DNA of 64,000 bases from Charina bottae (lineage: Eukaryota > Chordata > Lepidosauria > Squamata > Charinaidae), in NCBI GenBank assembly GCA_023362775.1, contig JALMGJ010000002.1, positions 57,864,914 through 57,928,913 on the forward strand, read 5' to 3'. The notes under the pieces are model-generated. The model worked only from the letters and a program-made list of their open reading frames with translations, was not told the DNA's origin and ran no database searches. Shown one piece after another: positions 1-9,427 of this stretch (within the stretch, counting starts at the first letter, position 1; each line of letters begins with the position of its first letter). The position numbers were made by a program, and so were the translations under genes.

Positions 1-315
1 ATGAGTGAATTAGGTTCCCTCCTTCCTTCTGAGATGAAGGAGTTGCCAATAAAAAATAAATAAGAAGGAATAAGCCATTGAAAGTCTATGTTAACATATT
101 GATATTTAGTTTATAGTGAAATGAACTTCATGGTAAAGATCAAAATTATATTGATATCTCTAAGATTATCAGAAGTCAACATTACTGTTTACAACCAGAC
201 ACCCATCACTTTATTCTTTTTTATATCAACTGCTACATTATAAAGCTGAATTTTTTTATTATTATGTTGAATCATGGGCTATTCTGTACCTCCCATGAAA
301 TGCCTGTCAGATTAA

Positions 316-316
316 T

Positions 317-360
<44 letters not shown>
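316..360. repeat. (ATC)n microsatellite
   Basis: About fifteen uninterrupted trinucleotide units. It lies directly beside a CR1-like tail (361-420), the kind of LINE end that often seeds simple repeats. No coding role is visible. Confidence 0.95.
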
Positions 361-425
361 TTTTTTAAATTTAAATTTATTATAGCCACCCAACTCCCAT
401 GGACTCTGGGTAGCATATAAAACAA
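361..425 (-). mobile_element. CR1/L3-like LINE 3' tail, degenerate
   Basis: An A/T-rich run is followed by a short block resembling the CR1 3' terminus seen better at 25430-25480: 'cacccaactccc', then 'ctctggg', where other copies have 'ctctgggcggtttac'. Only the extreme 3' end is present and it is diverged, so the family call rests on about 40 bases. Confidence 0.5.
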
Positions 426-685
426 AACAAAACAAAAATCCATAAAAACAAATAAGGCTTGCATAACCTTGCCATATTTGATTCCTTAAATGTAGTTGGA
501 AACATGTAAATCTCCTGAACTAATGATGCTTCTCTTAATCCAATGTCATTGTCATTTAACACCTATTAACAAGTTATCCTTGTGCCTGTACTGAATCAGT
601 CATGTGTCTTCTGTAATCTCCTATGTTGAATTCTGAAGAAACAAATTTTTAATTCTCAATTGAATTTATATATCACTAAATGGAG
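426..685. other. No recognisable feature
   Basis: AT-rich sequence with short A-runs (aaaac repeats near 420-435). The 60-codon frame on the minus strand here has no recognisable motif and is taken as chance. Confidence 0.6.
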
Positions 686-1783
686 ACAATTGTGAGGTTT
701 CGTTCACTTACCTGGCAACCAGCCGACATGCCGGACTCCGAACCGGAAGAGGAGCCAATCACAGGAGGCAGCAGTCTTGGCGCGAAATTGACTGGGGACC
801 CGGAAACGCTGATTGGCCAAGGCTCTGAAAGAAATACGCCTCCGCCAATCAGCGCACGCCAAAGGAGAGCAGAAAGGCGGGCTGAGCAACGTGAAGCCCG
901 ATTGGCCCCTGCTCTCCCAAGGTGCGAAAAACGGAATAAAAAGCCGGCACGACTTACCTCAGGTGCCGGAGACAACTGTTCTAACTGCTCTAACAATTCT
1001 GTGCTGAAGGCTTTAAACTCCGCACCGGACCCTGCTACCGAGCCGAGCCTCACGGCCGCCCTGAATCTCACTCTAGAGCCCTGCCTTCCCACAGTCCATG
1101 AACCCGTGAACGAGCCTAGCTTTGTTACTGCACCAGACCCTGATTCCACGCCTTTCCCCGCCACCGCGCCAAGCCTCGGACCCAAGCCTTACCTTGTTTC
1201 TGTGTCAAGCCTCAGACCTGAACCTTGTCCGCTTGCCGCGCCTCCGTCCTTGTTACCTGTGGAGGAAACCAGCGTTGGGGTAAGCACCACCACCTTGCCT
1301 GCTTCCCTCCTGACTGCCCGAGCCACCGACTCTCCTTTGCTTACCACTCCAAAGCCAGCAGACACCAGCCACCAGTGGGCGGACTTTGTCAGGCCCCGGT
1401 CTACCCAGACTCCCGACAGTCCTGATCAGCAGCCAAGCCTAGCTGATGTCGGTCACCAGCGGGTTGCGTTTGTCAGGCCCCGGTCTACCCAGACTCCAAC
1501 CAGCCCAGATTCGCAGTCAAGCCTAGCTGACGCCGGCCACCAGTGGGTCGCCTTCGTCAGACCCCGGTCTACCCAGACTACCACCAGCACCGCCAACTCC
1601 ACGCCCTCGGACACCTTGCCTGTCACCTCTGTTTTGCCGCCGGTTGCAGACTCTGCTACAGGGCCCGTCCCCTCTTGGCTCCTCCCTGCCTGGCCAAGAG
1701 TATTGTCTGATCTTGCTGCTCTCCAGCCTGTAGAAGAAGAAGAGGACTGTGTCAACTGGGCGGCTTGTGTATCTTGTAAATAA
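680..1783 (+). other. Long open frame inside the solo LTR (367 codons)
   Basis: The frame begins six bases upstream of the LTR in flanking DNA, in the TSD region, so its first ATG is not part of the element. It then stays open almost to the poly(A) signal. The product is low-complexity and rich in Pro, Ser, Thr and Ala, with no catalytic motif, signal peptide or transmembrane segment. Residues about 231-300 hold three 28-residue repeats sharing the core FVRPRSTQT. It ends in an acidic stretch, EEEED, then CVNWAACVSC. The bias can be explained by GC-rich DNA lacking stop triplets. I do not assign a function and think it is probably not translated. Confidence 0.35.
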
Positions 1784-1830
1784 AGTTGTTTCAATAACGC
1801 TTCCGTGTCAATCTTAGTCAGAACAGGACA
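691..1830 (+). mobile_element. Solo LTR, 1.14 kb, with 5-bp TSD
   Basis: The element starts TGTGAGG and ends GGACA, so it has the 5'-TG...CA-3' ends of an LTR. It is flanked by a perfect 5-bp direct repeat, acaat, at 686-690 and 1831-1835. Inside are CCAAT-like motifs (near 755 and 845), an A/T-rich TATA-like stretch near 934-942, and a poly(A) signal AATAAA at about 1779-1784 near the 3' end, giving U3-R-U5 order on the plus strand. No gag, pol or env lies on either side, so this is a solo LTR from an ERV- or Gypsy-type element. Its end (cagaacaggaca) is the same as that of the LTR at 33459-34368, so both belong to related families. It is unusually GC-rich against its surroundings and unusually long. 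Confidence 0.85.
1370..1603 (+). repeat. 84-bp tandem repeat, about 2.8 copies
   Basis: Units start at 1370, 1454 and 1538. The shared core reads 'gtcaggccccggtctaccca' with few changes. The period is exactly 84 bp (28 codons), so copies keep the same frame. It lies within the U3-like part of the LTR, where tandem repeats are common and may act as enhancer units; that role is inferred. Confidence 0.9.
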
Positions 1831-1835
1831 ACAAT

Positions 1836-3421
1836 AGAACTTGCTTTGTACTCTACTTTCCAACTGTATTTAAATCAAGACCCCTTGGATTGTCTGAGGG
1901 AGTCCTATTCAAAGAAGAGTTGCTATGGTAACTCATTAAAACATCCCTCGAATCAGTTTTTGATAGGATATTAAATAAGTTAGGTTGTGCAAATTGCAGG
2001 ATGATTCTATTTTTGTAGCTTCCTCTAGCTGTAATGTATGCATGGGAGAACTCTCCTGATCTCATCATTCCTAGAATAGGAAACCCAGGAAATTCCAGGA
2101 CTTACAGATTTGTTTGTCCAAACTATTTGTTTGTCCAACTATTTGTACTATTTGTTTACTATTTGTACTATTTGTTACTATCCAACTATTTGTACTTTGT
2201 TCGTCCAAACTATTTCTCTCAATAAGAAAGGCCACAAAGGGATCAGATCTCTATTTGTGCCTTTGTTCATTACACCAGTAGAAACCACTGCTATAAACTC
2301 TTTCAAGCATCCATTTTTTCTTCTATACTTTTTACAGATTACTGGTTTGAATTTACATTGCTCCAATAACACCTAATGTAAAAGAGAGGATTGGGCTGTA
2401 TAATAATTAAAGAAAACTATTTTAATATTAAGTTCTGGCATTATCACTATGAAACAACAAATAACACATACAAACTCATCATGTTATTTATGATGCAAAG
2501 CAGAGAGAAAGAGTAAGAAATAGTAAGACAAAGAAGTGTAAGACAAGAGATAAGGAAAAGAAAAGACAGCTAAAACTTGTTTACACCAATACAATTCAAT
2601 ACCCTTCTCTATACCTTTCTATTCTTGCAAACCATCCTTTTTTCCATCATGTCCATACACTGCTTCATATGTTGTTTTGTTCTTTAAAATTCTCACTTCT
2701 TTCTTTTTGAGAATCTCACTCATTCCATGCCACAACTTCAATGGTCTTCCTTGGTCTCCCCGAAACTGATCATATAATTTATGAACCAACAATTTTGGAT
2801 ACACTTAGGAATACTTAGATATACTTAAGAAATCTTATAAAGGCTAAATGTTGAGGTAACAGCTGCAAATATCAAGATTTGTCTCTGAAGCTCAGATTCT
2901 GATTCTCCTCCCCTCCCCTCCCTTCCCCTCTCCATCTCTTCCTACAACCTTATAATGTTCACTTAAATCATGCCAAGTGATCCTAACTAAATCTTCAAGT
3001 GCAGTCTCTTCTTGGCCAGAAGGAAAGAGAATGTGGGTTTAATTTGTTTGCCTTTGCTTATTTCCCCCTTCTTATTTTCCCCTTGAGTTTATTTCAAATG
3101 TTTTAGATGGTTTTCTCTTCAGTTTCAAGGGATATAAATTAAAATTATTTTAGATGTAGACTTAGTGAAATTTAACTTTTTATAATTATTTCTTGCTGGT
3201 TTGCTTGGAATATTTATTATCCTCTGGATTTGAGGGGAGAACTTATTTATATCACATGTTAAGAACTTTCCTTAGTCATTCACTTTTCATGATCTTACCT
3301 TTTTCATGTTCCTTATATTCAAGTTATTCTTGTTCCTTATATTCTGGTAGAAAATTCTTGATTGATTTATTGATTACTTTGATTGATTACTCTTCAATTA
3401 CAAAAAAGTTTTAATTACAAG
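1836..3421. other. AT-rich DNA, mostly unassigned
   Basis: A degenerate tandem array of 'actatttgt' units lies at about 2105-2220. A short minus-strand segment (2619-2804) reads GRPLKLW followed by a charged stretch, vaguely like the C-terminal end of an old RTE protein, but too weak to call. A C/T-rich simple stretch is near 2905-2940. The rest shows nothing I can identify. Confidence 0.5.
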
Positions 3422-4260
3422 TAAGGCTAGTTGAAAGGGGGCGTGGTGGTTCAGCAGGTAAGACTCCAGGCTTGTCGATCGGAACATCGCAAGTTCAGAG
3501 GTTCGAATCAGTAGTCCCGCGTTACAGAGTGAGCTCCCGCACTCGCCCCAGCTCTTGATAACCTACCAATTCGAAAGCATGCAAATGCAAGTAGATTAAT
3601 AGGTACCACTTCGGTGGGTAGGTAACAGCGTTCCGCATGCGTCATGCCAGCCACATGACTGTGTGTTGGGGATTGAATATACCCAGGAATTTACAGATAG
3701 ATAAATTATACTGGAGAGGCTTGATATCTAGGTGAGAGGGGAATTATTCTGCAAGTCATCCACTTAGCAGCCATTGTTGAAGGTAGGATGTGGCGGTGAT
3801 GACTCATACTTCAGGTGCTACAGTTTAGTTGGGGGTGGCAGATGATGAGAGTGACCTATAATGTGATAGGTCAGTATTTGTATAAAGGAAGAGAACTTCT
3901 TATGTTCTTTCTTCTCATTGCTGTATTCCTTCTCGTTGCTGTATTCCTGCTCATTGCTGTGATCATTTGTAACTGCAGTTGGATGTTACTGGACTGTATT
4001 TGGACTACGTATGTATATAAAGTAAATAGGCTATTTTATCTAATCTCTGCTTGAGTGTCTATTTACTGCATAGAACGTGGATCACTGGAGTCTTGGAAAT
4101 AGGCAGCAGGCCGCCCCCACGGTGCACACTCTGACACTGTGGAAGTGTTTTCGGAGAATGCTGGCTCTTCGGCTAACAAACGGAGATGAGCACCAGCCCC
4201 TAGAGTCGGACACGACTACACAAATGTGTGGGGGGAACCTTTACCTTAAGGCTAGTTGAA
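3422..4260 (+). mobile_element. Sauria-type tRNA SINE, split by an LTR
   Basis: The SINE occupies 3436-3663 and 4142-4246 and is flanked by a perfect 14-bp TSD, taaggctagttgaa (3422-3435 and 4247-4260). The head has Pol III promoter elements: an A-box-like stretch around 'gtggttcagcaggtaag' and a B box 'ggttcgaatc'. The body is the squamate Sauria-type unrelated region ('gcatgcaaatgcaagtag'). The 3' part carries 'agagtcggacacgacta', which is identical to the Bov-B 3' end, and finishes with ACCTTT-like tail units. The perfect TSD suggests a fairly young insertion. A 473-bp LTR interrupts it at 3664. Confidence 0.9.
3664..4136 (+). mobile_element. Solo LTR (473 bp) nested in the Sauria SINE
   Basis: It starts TGTTGGGG and ends CTGACA. 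A 5-bp TSD, ctgtg, lies at 3659-3663 and 4137-4141, and removing the insert plus one TSD restores a continuous SINE. A TATA box (gtataaagg) lies near 3880-3888, and an A/T-rich tataaag stretch near 4015 is a possible poly(A)-signal position. The sequence is unlike the two long LTRs at 691 and 33459, so it is a different family. No internal retroviral sequence remains. Confidence 0.88.
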
Positions 4261-4311
4261 CCCAAGAAGACTCTATTCACATGCATAGGACTGTACCTTT
4301 CATGGTTGATC

Positions 4312-5858
4312 AAAGCAATGCAGTTGTTGTTGTTGTTGTTGTTCAGTCGTTTAGTCATGTCCAACTCTTCGTGACCTCATGGACCATAGCACGCCAGGCC
4401 TTCCTGTCCTCCACTGTCTCCTGGAGTTTACTCAAATTCATGTTCATTACATCAGTGATGCTATCTAACCATCTCATCCTCTGCCGTCCCCTTCTCCTTT
4501 TGCCCTCAGTCTTTCCCAGCATCAGAGTCTTTTCCAGTGAGTCCTCTCTTCGCATTAGGTAGCCAAAGTATTTGAGCTTCAGCTTCAGTATCTGTCCTTC
4601 CAATGAGCAGTCAGGGTTGATTTCCTTTAGGATTGACTGATTTGACCTCCTTGCAGTCCAAGGGACTCTTAAAAGTCTTCTCCAGCATCACAGTTCGAAA
4701 GCATCAATTCTTTGGTGCTCAGCCTTCCTTATGGTCCAACTCTCACAGCCATACATTACTACTGGGAAAACCATAGCTTTAACTATAGCTTGTGTCTTTT
4801 AATGTCATGGCTGCAGTCACTGTCTACAGTGCTTTTGGAGCCCAAGAAAATAATATCTGTCACTGCTTCCATTTCTTCCCCTTCTATTTGCCAGGAAGTG
4901 ATGGGACCAGATGCCATGATCTGAGTTTTTTTTCCCGTTCATGGATCACTGCCTTGTCGTGGCGAAGGGGCTTGCGTAACTCAATGAAGTCAGGTCAAGA
5001 CGGACAGGTCATGACAGGGAGTTCTGCAAAATGTGGTCCACTGGAGGAGGGAATGGCAAACCACTCCAGTATCCTTGCCAAGAAAACCCATGGACAGTAT
5101 CAAAAGGCTAAAAGATATGACGCCGGAAGATGGTCGGAAGGTGTCCAAAATGCTACTGGGGAAGAGCGGAGGGCAATTACAATTGCGCTCATTTCATATG
5201 CTAGTAAGTTTATGCTCAAAATCCTACAAGCTACCTTCAACAGTATGTGAACCGAGAACTACCAGAAGTGAAAGCTGGGTTTCGAAGAGGCAGAGGAACT
5301 AGAGATCAGATTGCCAACATTCGCTGGATCATGGAAAAAGCAAGAGAGTTCCAGAAAAACATCTACTTCTGCTTCATTGACTATCCTAAAGCCTTTGATT
5401 GTGTGGATCACAACAAACTGTGGCAAAGTCTTAAAGAGATGGGAGTACCAGACCACCTTACCTGTCTCCTGAGAAACCTGTATGTGGGTCAAGAAGCAAC
5501 AGTTAGAACCGGACATGGAACAACCGACTGGTTCAAAATTGGGAAAGGAGTACGACAAGGCTGTATATTATCACCCTGCTTATTTAACTTATATGCAGAG
5601 TACATCCTGAGAAATGCTGGGCTGGATGAATCACAAGCCGGAGTTAAGATTGCTGGGAGAAATATCAACAACCTCAGATATGCAGAAGATACCACCCTAA
5701 TGGCAGAAAGTGAAGAGGAACTAAAGAGCCTCTTGATGAGGGTGAAAGAGGAGAGTGCAAAAGCTGGCTTGAAACTCAACATTGAATAACTCAGATCATG
5801 TCGTCTGGTTCCAACACTTCCTGGCAAATAGAAATGCAATAAAAAAAAAGCAATGCAG
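4312..5858 (-). mobile_element. Bov-B (RTE) LINE, twin-primed insertion
   Basis: A single insertion is bounded by a 12-bp TSD, aaagcaatgcag (4312-4323 and 5847-5858). Left part, 4324-4933: Bov-B 3' end on the minus strand, with the (CAA)n tail at the left edge and coding sequence from the KTQIM region to the end of the protein. Right part, 4934-about 5841: Bov-B on the plus strand, from the 5' UTR ('ttcatggatcactgcc') to just past the same KTQIM region. Read on the minus strand, this is an inverted 5' segment joined to a normal 3' segment, the signature of twin priming. Both parts share about 45 bp at the breakpoint. The plus-strand part lacks the endonuclease region, with a deletion joint near 5165-5180. 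Confidence 0.85.
5247..5789 (+). pseudogene. Bov-B reverse transcriptase fragment (inverted segment)
   Basis: The 180-codon frame covers RT fingers and palm: GFRRGRGTRDQIANIRW, then FIDYPKAFDCVDHNKLW (palm motif A), then GKGVRQGCILSP, then the active-site box. That box reads YAEDTT where other copies have YADDTT, so one catalytic aspartate has become glutamate. It stops at LNIE because a stop codon follows. It lacks the endonuclease and the C-terminal domain. It could not support transposition. Confidence 0.85.
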
Positions 5859-6070
5859 TAGTGATATGTACCCCTTCATGGATCACTGCCTTGTCGTGCC
5901 GAAGGGGCTTGCATAACTCAATGAAGTCAGCTCAAGAAGAACAGGTCATGACGGAGAGTTCTGACAAAACGTGATCTAAAACTGTTGGAGGAAATGGCAA
6001 ACCACTCCAGTATCCTTGCCAAGAAAACCCATGGACAGTATCAAAAGGCTAAAAGATACGACGCCAGAAG

Positions 6071-6943
6071 ATGAGCCCCTCAGGTCGGAAGGTGTCCAAA
6101 ATGCTACTGGGGAAGAGTGGAGGGCAATTCCGAGTAGCTCCAGAAAGAGTGAAAAAGCCGAAAGGACGCTCAGTTGTGGATGTGTCTGGAAGTGGAAGGA
6201 AAGTCCGATGCTGTAAAGAACAATATTGCCTAGGAACCTGGAATGTAAGATCTATGAATCAAGGTAAGCTGGAGGTGGTCAAACATGAGATGACAAGATT
6301 GAACATCGACATATTGGGAATCAGCGAACTAAAATGGACAGGAATGGGCGAATTTAATTCAGGAGACCATTATATATACTACTGTGGGCAAGAATCCCTT
6401 AGAAGAAATGGAGTAGCTCTCATAGTCAATAAAAGAGTGGGAAAGGCAGTACTGGGGTACAACCTCAAAAACGACAGAATGCTTTCAGTTCGAATCCAAG
6501 GAAAACCATTCAACATCACAGTACTCCTAGTCTATGCCCTAACCACTGATGCCGAAGAAGCTGAAGTTGACCGGTTCTATGAAGACCTACAACAACTTCT
6601 AGAAGTAACACCAAAAAAAGATGTCCTTTTCATCATAGGGGACTGGAATGCTAAAGTAGGAAGTCAAAAAATAACCGGAATAACAGGCAAGTTCGGCCTC
6701 GGAGTACAAAATGAAGCAGGGCAAAGGTTAATAGAGTTTTGTCAAGAGAACACGCTGGTCATAGCAAACACTCTTTTCCAACAACACAAGAGACGACTCT
6801 ACACATGGACATCACCAGATGGTCAATACCGAAATCAGATTGATTATATACTTTGCAGCCAAAGATGGAGAAGCTCTATACAATCAGCAAAAAAAAGACC
6901 TGGAGCTGACTGTGGCTCAGATCATGAGCTTCTTATTGCATAA
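6071..6943 (+). pseudogene. Bov-B AP endonuclease domain
   Basis: This is an exonuclease-endonuclease-phosphatase fold that nicks target DNA for target-primed reverse transcription. Visible motifs are TWNVRSM near residue 55, the ISELKWTG catalytic glutamate region, GDWNAKVG, TWTSPDG and IDYILCS, ending in the SDHELL histidine motif. A stop codon (TAA at 6941) follows HELLIA where other copies read lysine, and the same frame continues at once with FRLKLK. The domain itself looks complete, but the fused protein is broken. The first ATG of the open stretch is not necessarily the original start. Confidence 0.85.
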
Positions 6944-7552
6944 TTTAGGCTTAAATTGAAGAACGTAGAGAAAACCACTAGACCAATCAGGTATGACCTA
7001 AATCATATCCCTTATGAATATACAGTGGAGGTGAGGAATAGATTTAAAGGATTAGATCTGGTAGACAGAGTGCCTGAAGAACTATGGATGGAGGTTCGTA
7101 ACAATGTACAGGAGGCAGCAACTAAAACCATCCCAAAGAAAAAGAAATGCAAGAAAGCAAAGTGGCTGACTGATGAGGCTTTACAAATAGCTGAGGAAAG
7201 AAGGGAAGCAAAAGGCAAGGGAGAAAGGGAAAGATATAAACAACTGAATGCAGAATTCCAGAGAATAGCAAGGAGAGATAAGAAGGCCTTCTTAAATGAA
7301 CAATGCAAAGAAATCGAGAAAAACAATAGAATGGTGAAGACTAGAGATCTCTTCAAGAAAATCGGAGACATCAAGGGAAAGTTTTGTGCAAAGATGGGCA
7401 TGATAAAGGACAAAAAAGGCAGGGACCTAACAGAAGCAGAAGAGATTAAGAAGAGGTGGCAAGAATACACAGAAGAACTATACAAGAAAGATCTTAATAT
7501 CCCTGATAAATACGATGGTGTGGTCACTGACCTTGAGCCGGACATCCTAGAG
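6944..7552 (+). pseudogene. Bov-B linker between endonuclease and RT
   Basis: Same frame as the endonuclease, after its premature stop. It is lysine- and glutamate-rich (RREAKGKGERERYKQ, KKRWQEYTEELYKKD) and ends VTDLEPDILE, where the hAT element interrupts the frame. After that element, the protein resumes at ESEVKWALGSITNNKASG. Confidence 0.85.
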
Positions 7553-7899
7553 CAGGGCTTTCCAAAGTGCCGCCGCTGGCGACACTCCGGCAGCGTTGGC
7601 GGCATGGCAGTGGAGCGGGGGCGCGCACGCGGCGGTGACACAGGAGTGCGTGTGGCGGCGGTATGGGGAGGCATGTGGTGGCGGCGCGCGCGTGCACAGC
7701 GGCGGCGCGGGGGGGTGTGCACCGGCACGCGTGCACACAGCTGCGGCGGCGTGGGGGCGTGCGGCGGTGCGGGTGCATGGTGGCGGTGCGGGGGGCGTGC
7801 GGCGGCCCGTGCGCCGCCGCTTCCGGATGGTGTGGCGACACACCACACTGTGTGTGGCGACACACTTTTGTGTCGCGACACACAGTTTGGAAACCTCTG
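7553..7899. mobile_element. hAT-type non-autonomous DNA transposon in Bov-B
   Basis: It is 347 bp long and flanked by a perfect 8-bp TSD, tcctagag (7545-7552 and 7900-7907), the duplication size of hAT transposases. Terminal inverted repeats are imperfect: left CAGGGCTTTCCAAA, right (reverse complement) CAGAGGTTTCCAAA. The middle is extremely G+C- and CpG-rich, made of GCGGCG-like and GTGTGGCGACAC-like repeats, and encodes no transposase. The open frames seen across it on both strands come from the base composition. Bov-B coding sequence is continuous once the insert and one TSD are removed. Confidence 0.9.
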
Positions 7900-7907
7900 T
7901 CCTAGAG

Positions 7908-9069
7908 AGTGAAGTCAAGTGGGCCTTAGGAAGCATTACTAATAACAAAGCGAGCGGAGAAAACAGTATCCCAGCTGAGCTATTTAAAATCCTAAAACAT
8001 GATGCTGTTAAAGTGCTGCACTCAATATGCCAACAAATTTGGAAAACTCAACAGTGGCCACAGGATTGGAAAAGGTCTGTTTATTTCAATTCCAAAGAAA
8101 GGCAATGCCAAAGAATGTTCAAACTACCGTACAATTGCGCTCATTTCACATGCTAGCAAGGTTATGCTCAAAATCCTACAAGCTAGGCTTCAGCAGTATG
8201 TGAACCGAGAACTACCAGAAGTGCAAGATGGGTTTCGAAGAGGCAGAGGAACTAGAGATCAGATTGCCAACATTCGCTGGATCATGGAAAAAGCAAGAGA
8301 GTTCCAGAAAAACATCTACTTCTGCTTCATTGACTACGCTAAAGCCTTTGATTGTGTGGATCACAACAAACTGTGGCAAAGTCTTAAAGAGATGGGAGTA
8401 CCAGACCACCCTACCTGTCTCCTGAGAAACCTGTATGTGGGTCAAGAAGCAACAGTTAGAACCAGACATGGAACAACCGACTGGTTCAAAATCGGGAAAG
8501 GAGTACGACAAGGCTGTATATTATCACCCTGCTTATTTAACTTATATGCAGAGTATATCATGAGAAATGCTGGGCTGGATGAATCACAAGCCGGAGTTAA
8601 GATTGCCGGGAGAAATATCAACAACCTCAGATATGCAGACAATACCACCCTAATGGCAGAAAGTGAAGAGGAACTAAAGAGCCTCTTGATGAGGGTGAAA
8701 GAGGAGAATGCAAAAGCTGGCTTGAAACTCAACATTAAAAAAACTCAGATCATGGCATCTGGTCCCATCACTTCCTGGCAAATAGAAGGGGAAGAAATGG
8801 AAGCAGTGACAGATTTTTTTTTCTTGGGCTCCAAGATCACGGCAGACAGTGTCTGCAGCCATGAAATTAGAAGACGCTTGCTCCTTGGGAGGAAAGCTAT
8901 GGCAAACCTAGACAGCATATTAAAAAGCAGAGACATCACCTTGCCGACAAAGGTCCGTATAGTTAAAGCTATGATTTTTCCATTAGTAATTTATGGCTGT
9001 GAGAGTTGGACCATAAGGAAGGCTGAGCGCCGAAGAATTGATGCTTTCGTACTGTGGTGCTGGAGATGA
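7908..9069 (+). pseudogene. Bov-B reverse transcriptase, broken copy
   Basis: RT from ESEVKWALGS through the palm motifs to LWCWR. It shows CSNYRTIALISHASK, GFRRGRGTRDQ, FIDYAKAFDCVDHNKLW and VRQGCILSPCLFNLY. The active-site box is YADNTT, with the second Asp replaced by Asn. A small deletion near 8085 changes frame: the upstream part is read in one frame, the rest from 7999 in another. A stop at 9067 truncates the C-terminal RRLLRVPW region. Downstream 9142-9390 still encodes the C-terminal KLKYFGHLM...LMLGKTEGKRRRGRQ block in another frame. Confidence 0.88.
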
Positions 9070-9427
9070 CGCTTGAGAGTCCCTTGGACTGCCAGGAGGT
9101 CATATCAGTGAATCCTAAAGGAAATCAACCCTGACTGCTCATTGGAAGGACAGATGCTGAAGCTGAAGCTCAAATACTTTGGCCACCTAATGCAAAGAGA
9201 GGACTCACTGGAAAAGACCCTGATGCTGGGAAAGACTGAAGGCAAAAGGAGAAGGGGACGGCAGAGGATGAAATTGTTAGATAGCATCACCGATGTAATG
9301 AACATGAATTTGAGTAAACTCCGGGAGACAGTGGAGGACAGGAAGGCCTGGCGTGCTATGGTCCATGAGGTCACAAAGAGTCGGACATGACTAAATGACT
9401 GAACAACAACAACAAAAGTGATATGTA

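Larger units (their letters stand above)
5871..9417 (+). mobile_element. Bov-B (RTE) LINE, full-length but inactivated
   Basis: The copy is flanked by a perfect 10-bp TSD, gtgatatgta (5861-5870 and 9418-9427). It starts with the Bov-B 5' UTR ('ccccttcatggatcactgcc') and ends with 'gaacaacaacaacaaaa'. The order is 5' UTR, AP endonuclease (APE), linker, reverse transcriptase, C-terminal region, short (CAA)n 3' end. Damage: an in-frame stop at 6941-6943, a hAT insertion at 7553-7899, a short deletion frameshift near 8085, and stops at 9067-9069 and about 9109. It begins 12 bp after the end of the previous insertion's TSD. Confidence 0.93.

Noticed and set aside
2619..2804. Possible ancient RTE C-terminus (GRPLKLW stretch)
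   Set aside because: Only a few residues fit. There is no second block and no 3' end, so it is below the level for a call.
7524..8156. Long Arg/Ala/His-rich frames on both strands over the GC-rich stretch
   Set aside because: They arise from the stop-poor GC-rich interior of the hAT element, and each extends into Bov-B in a wrong frame.
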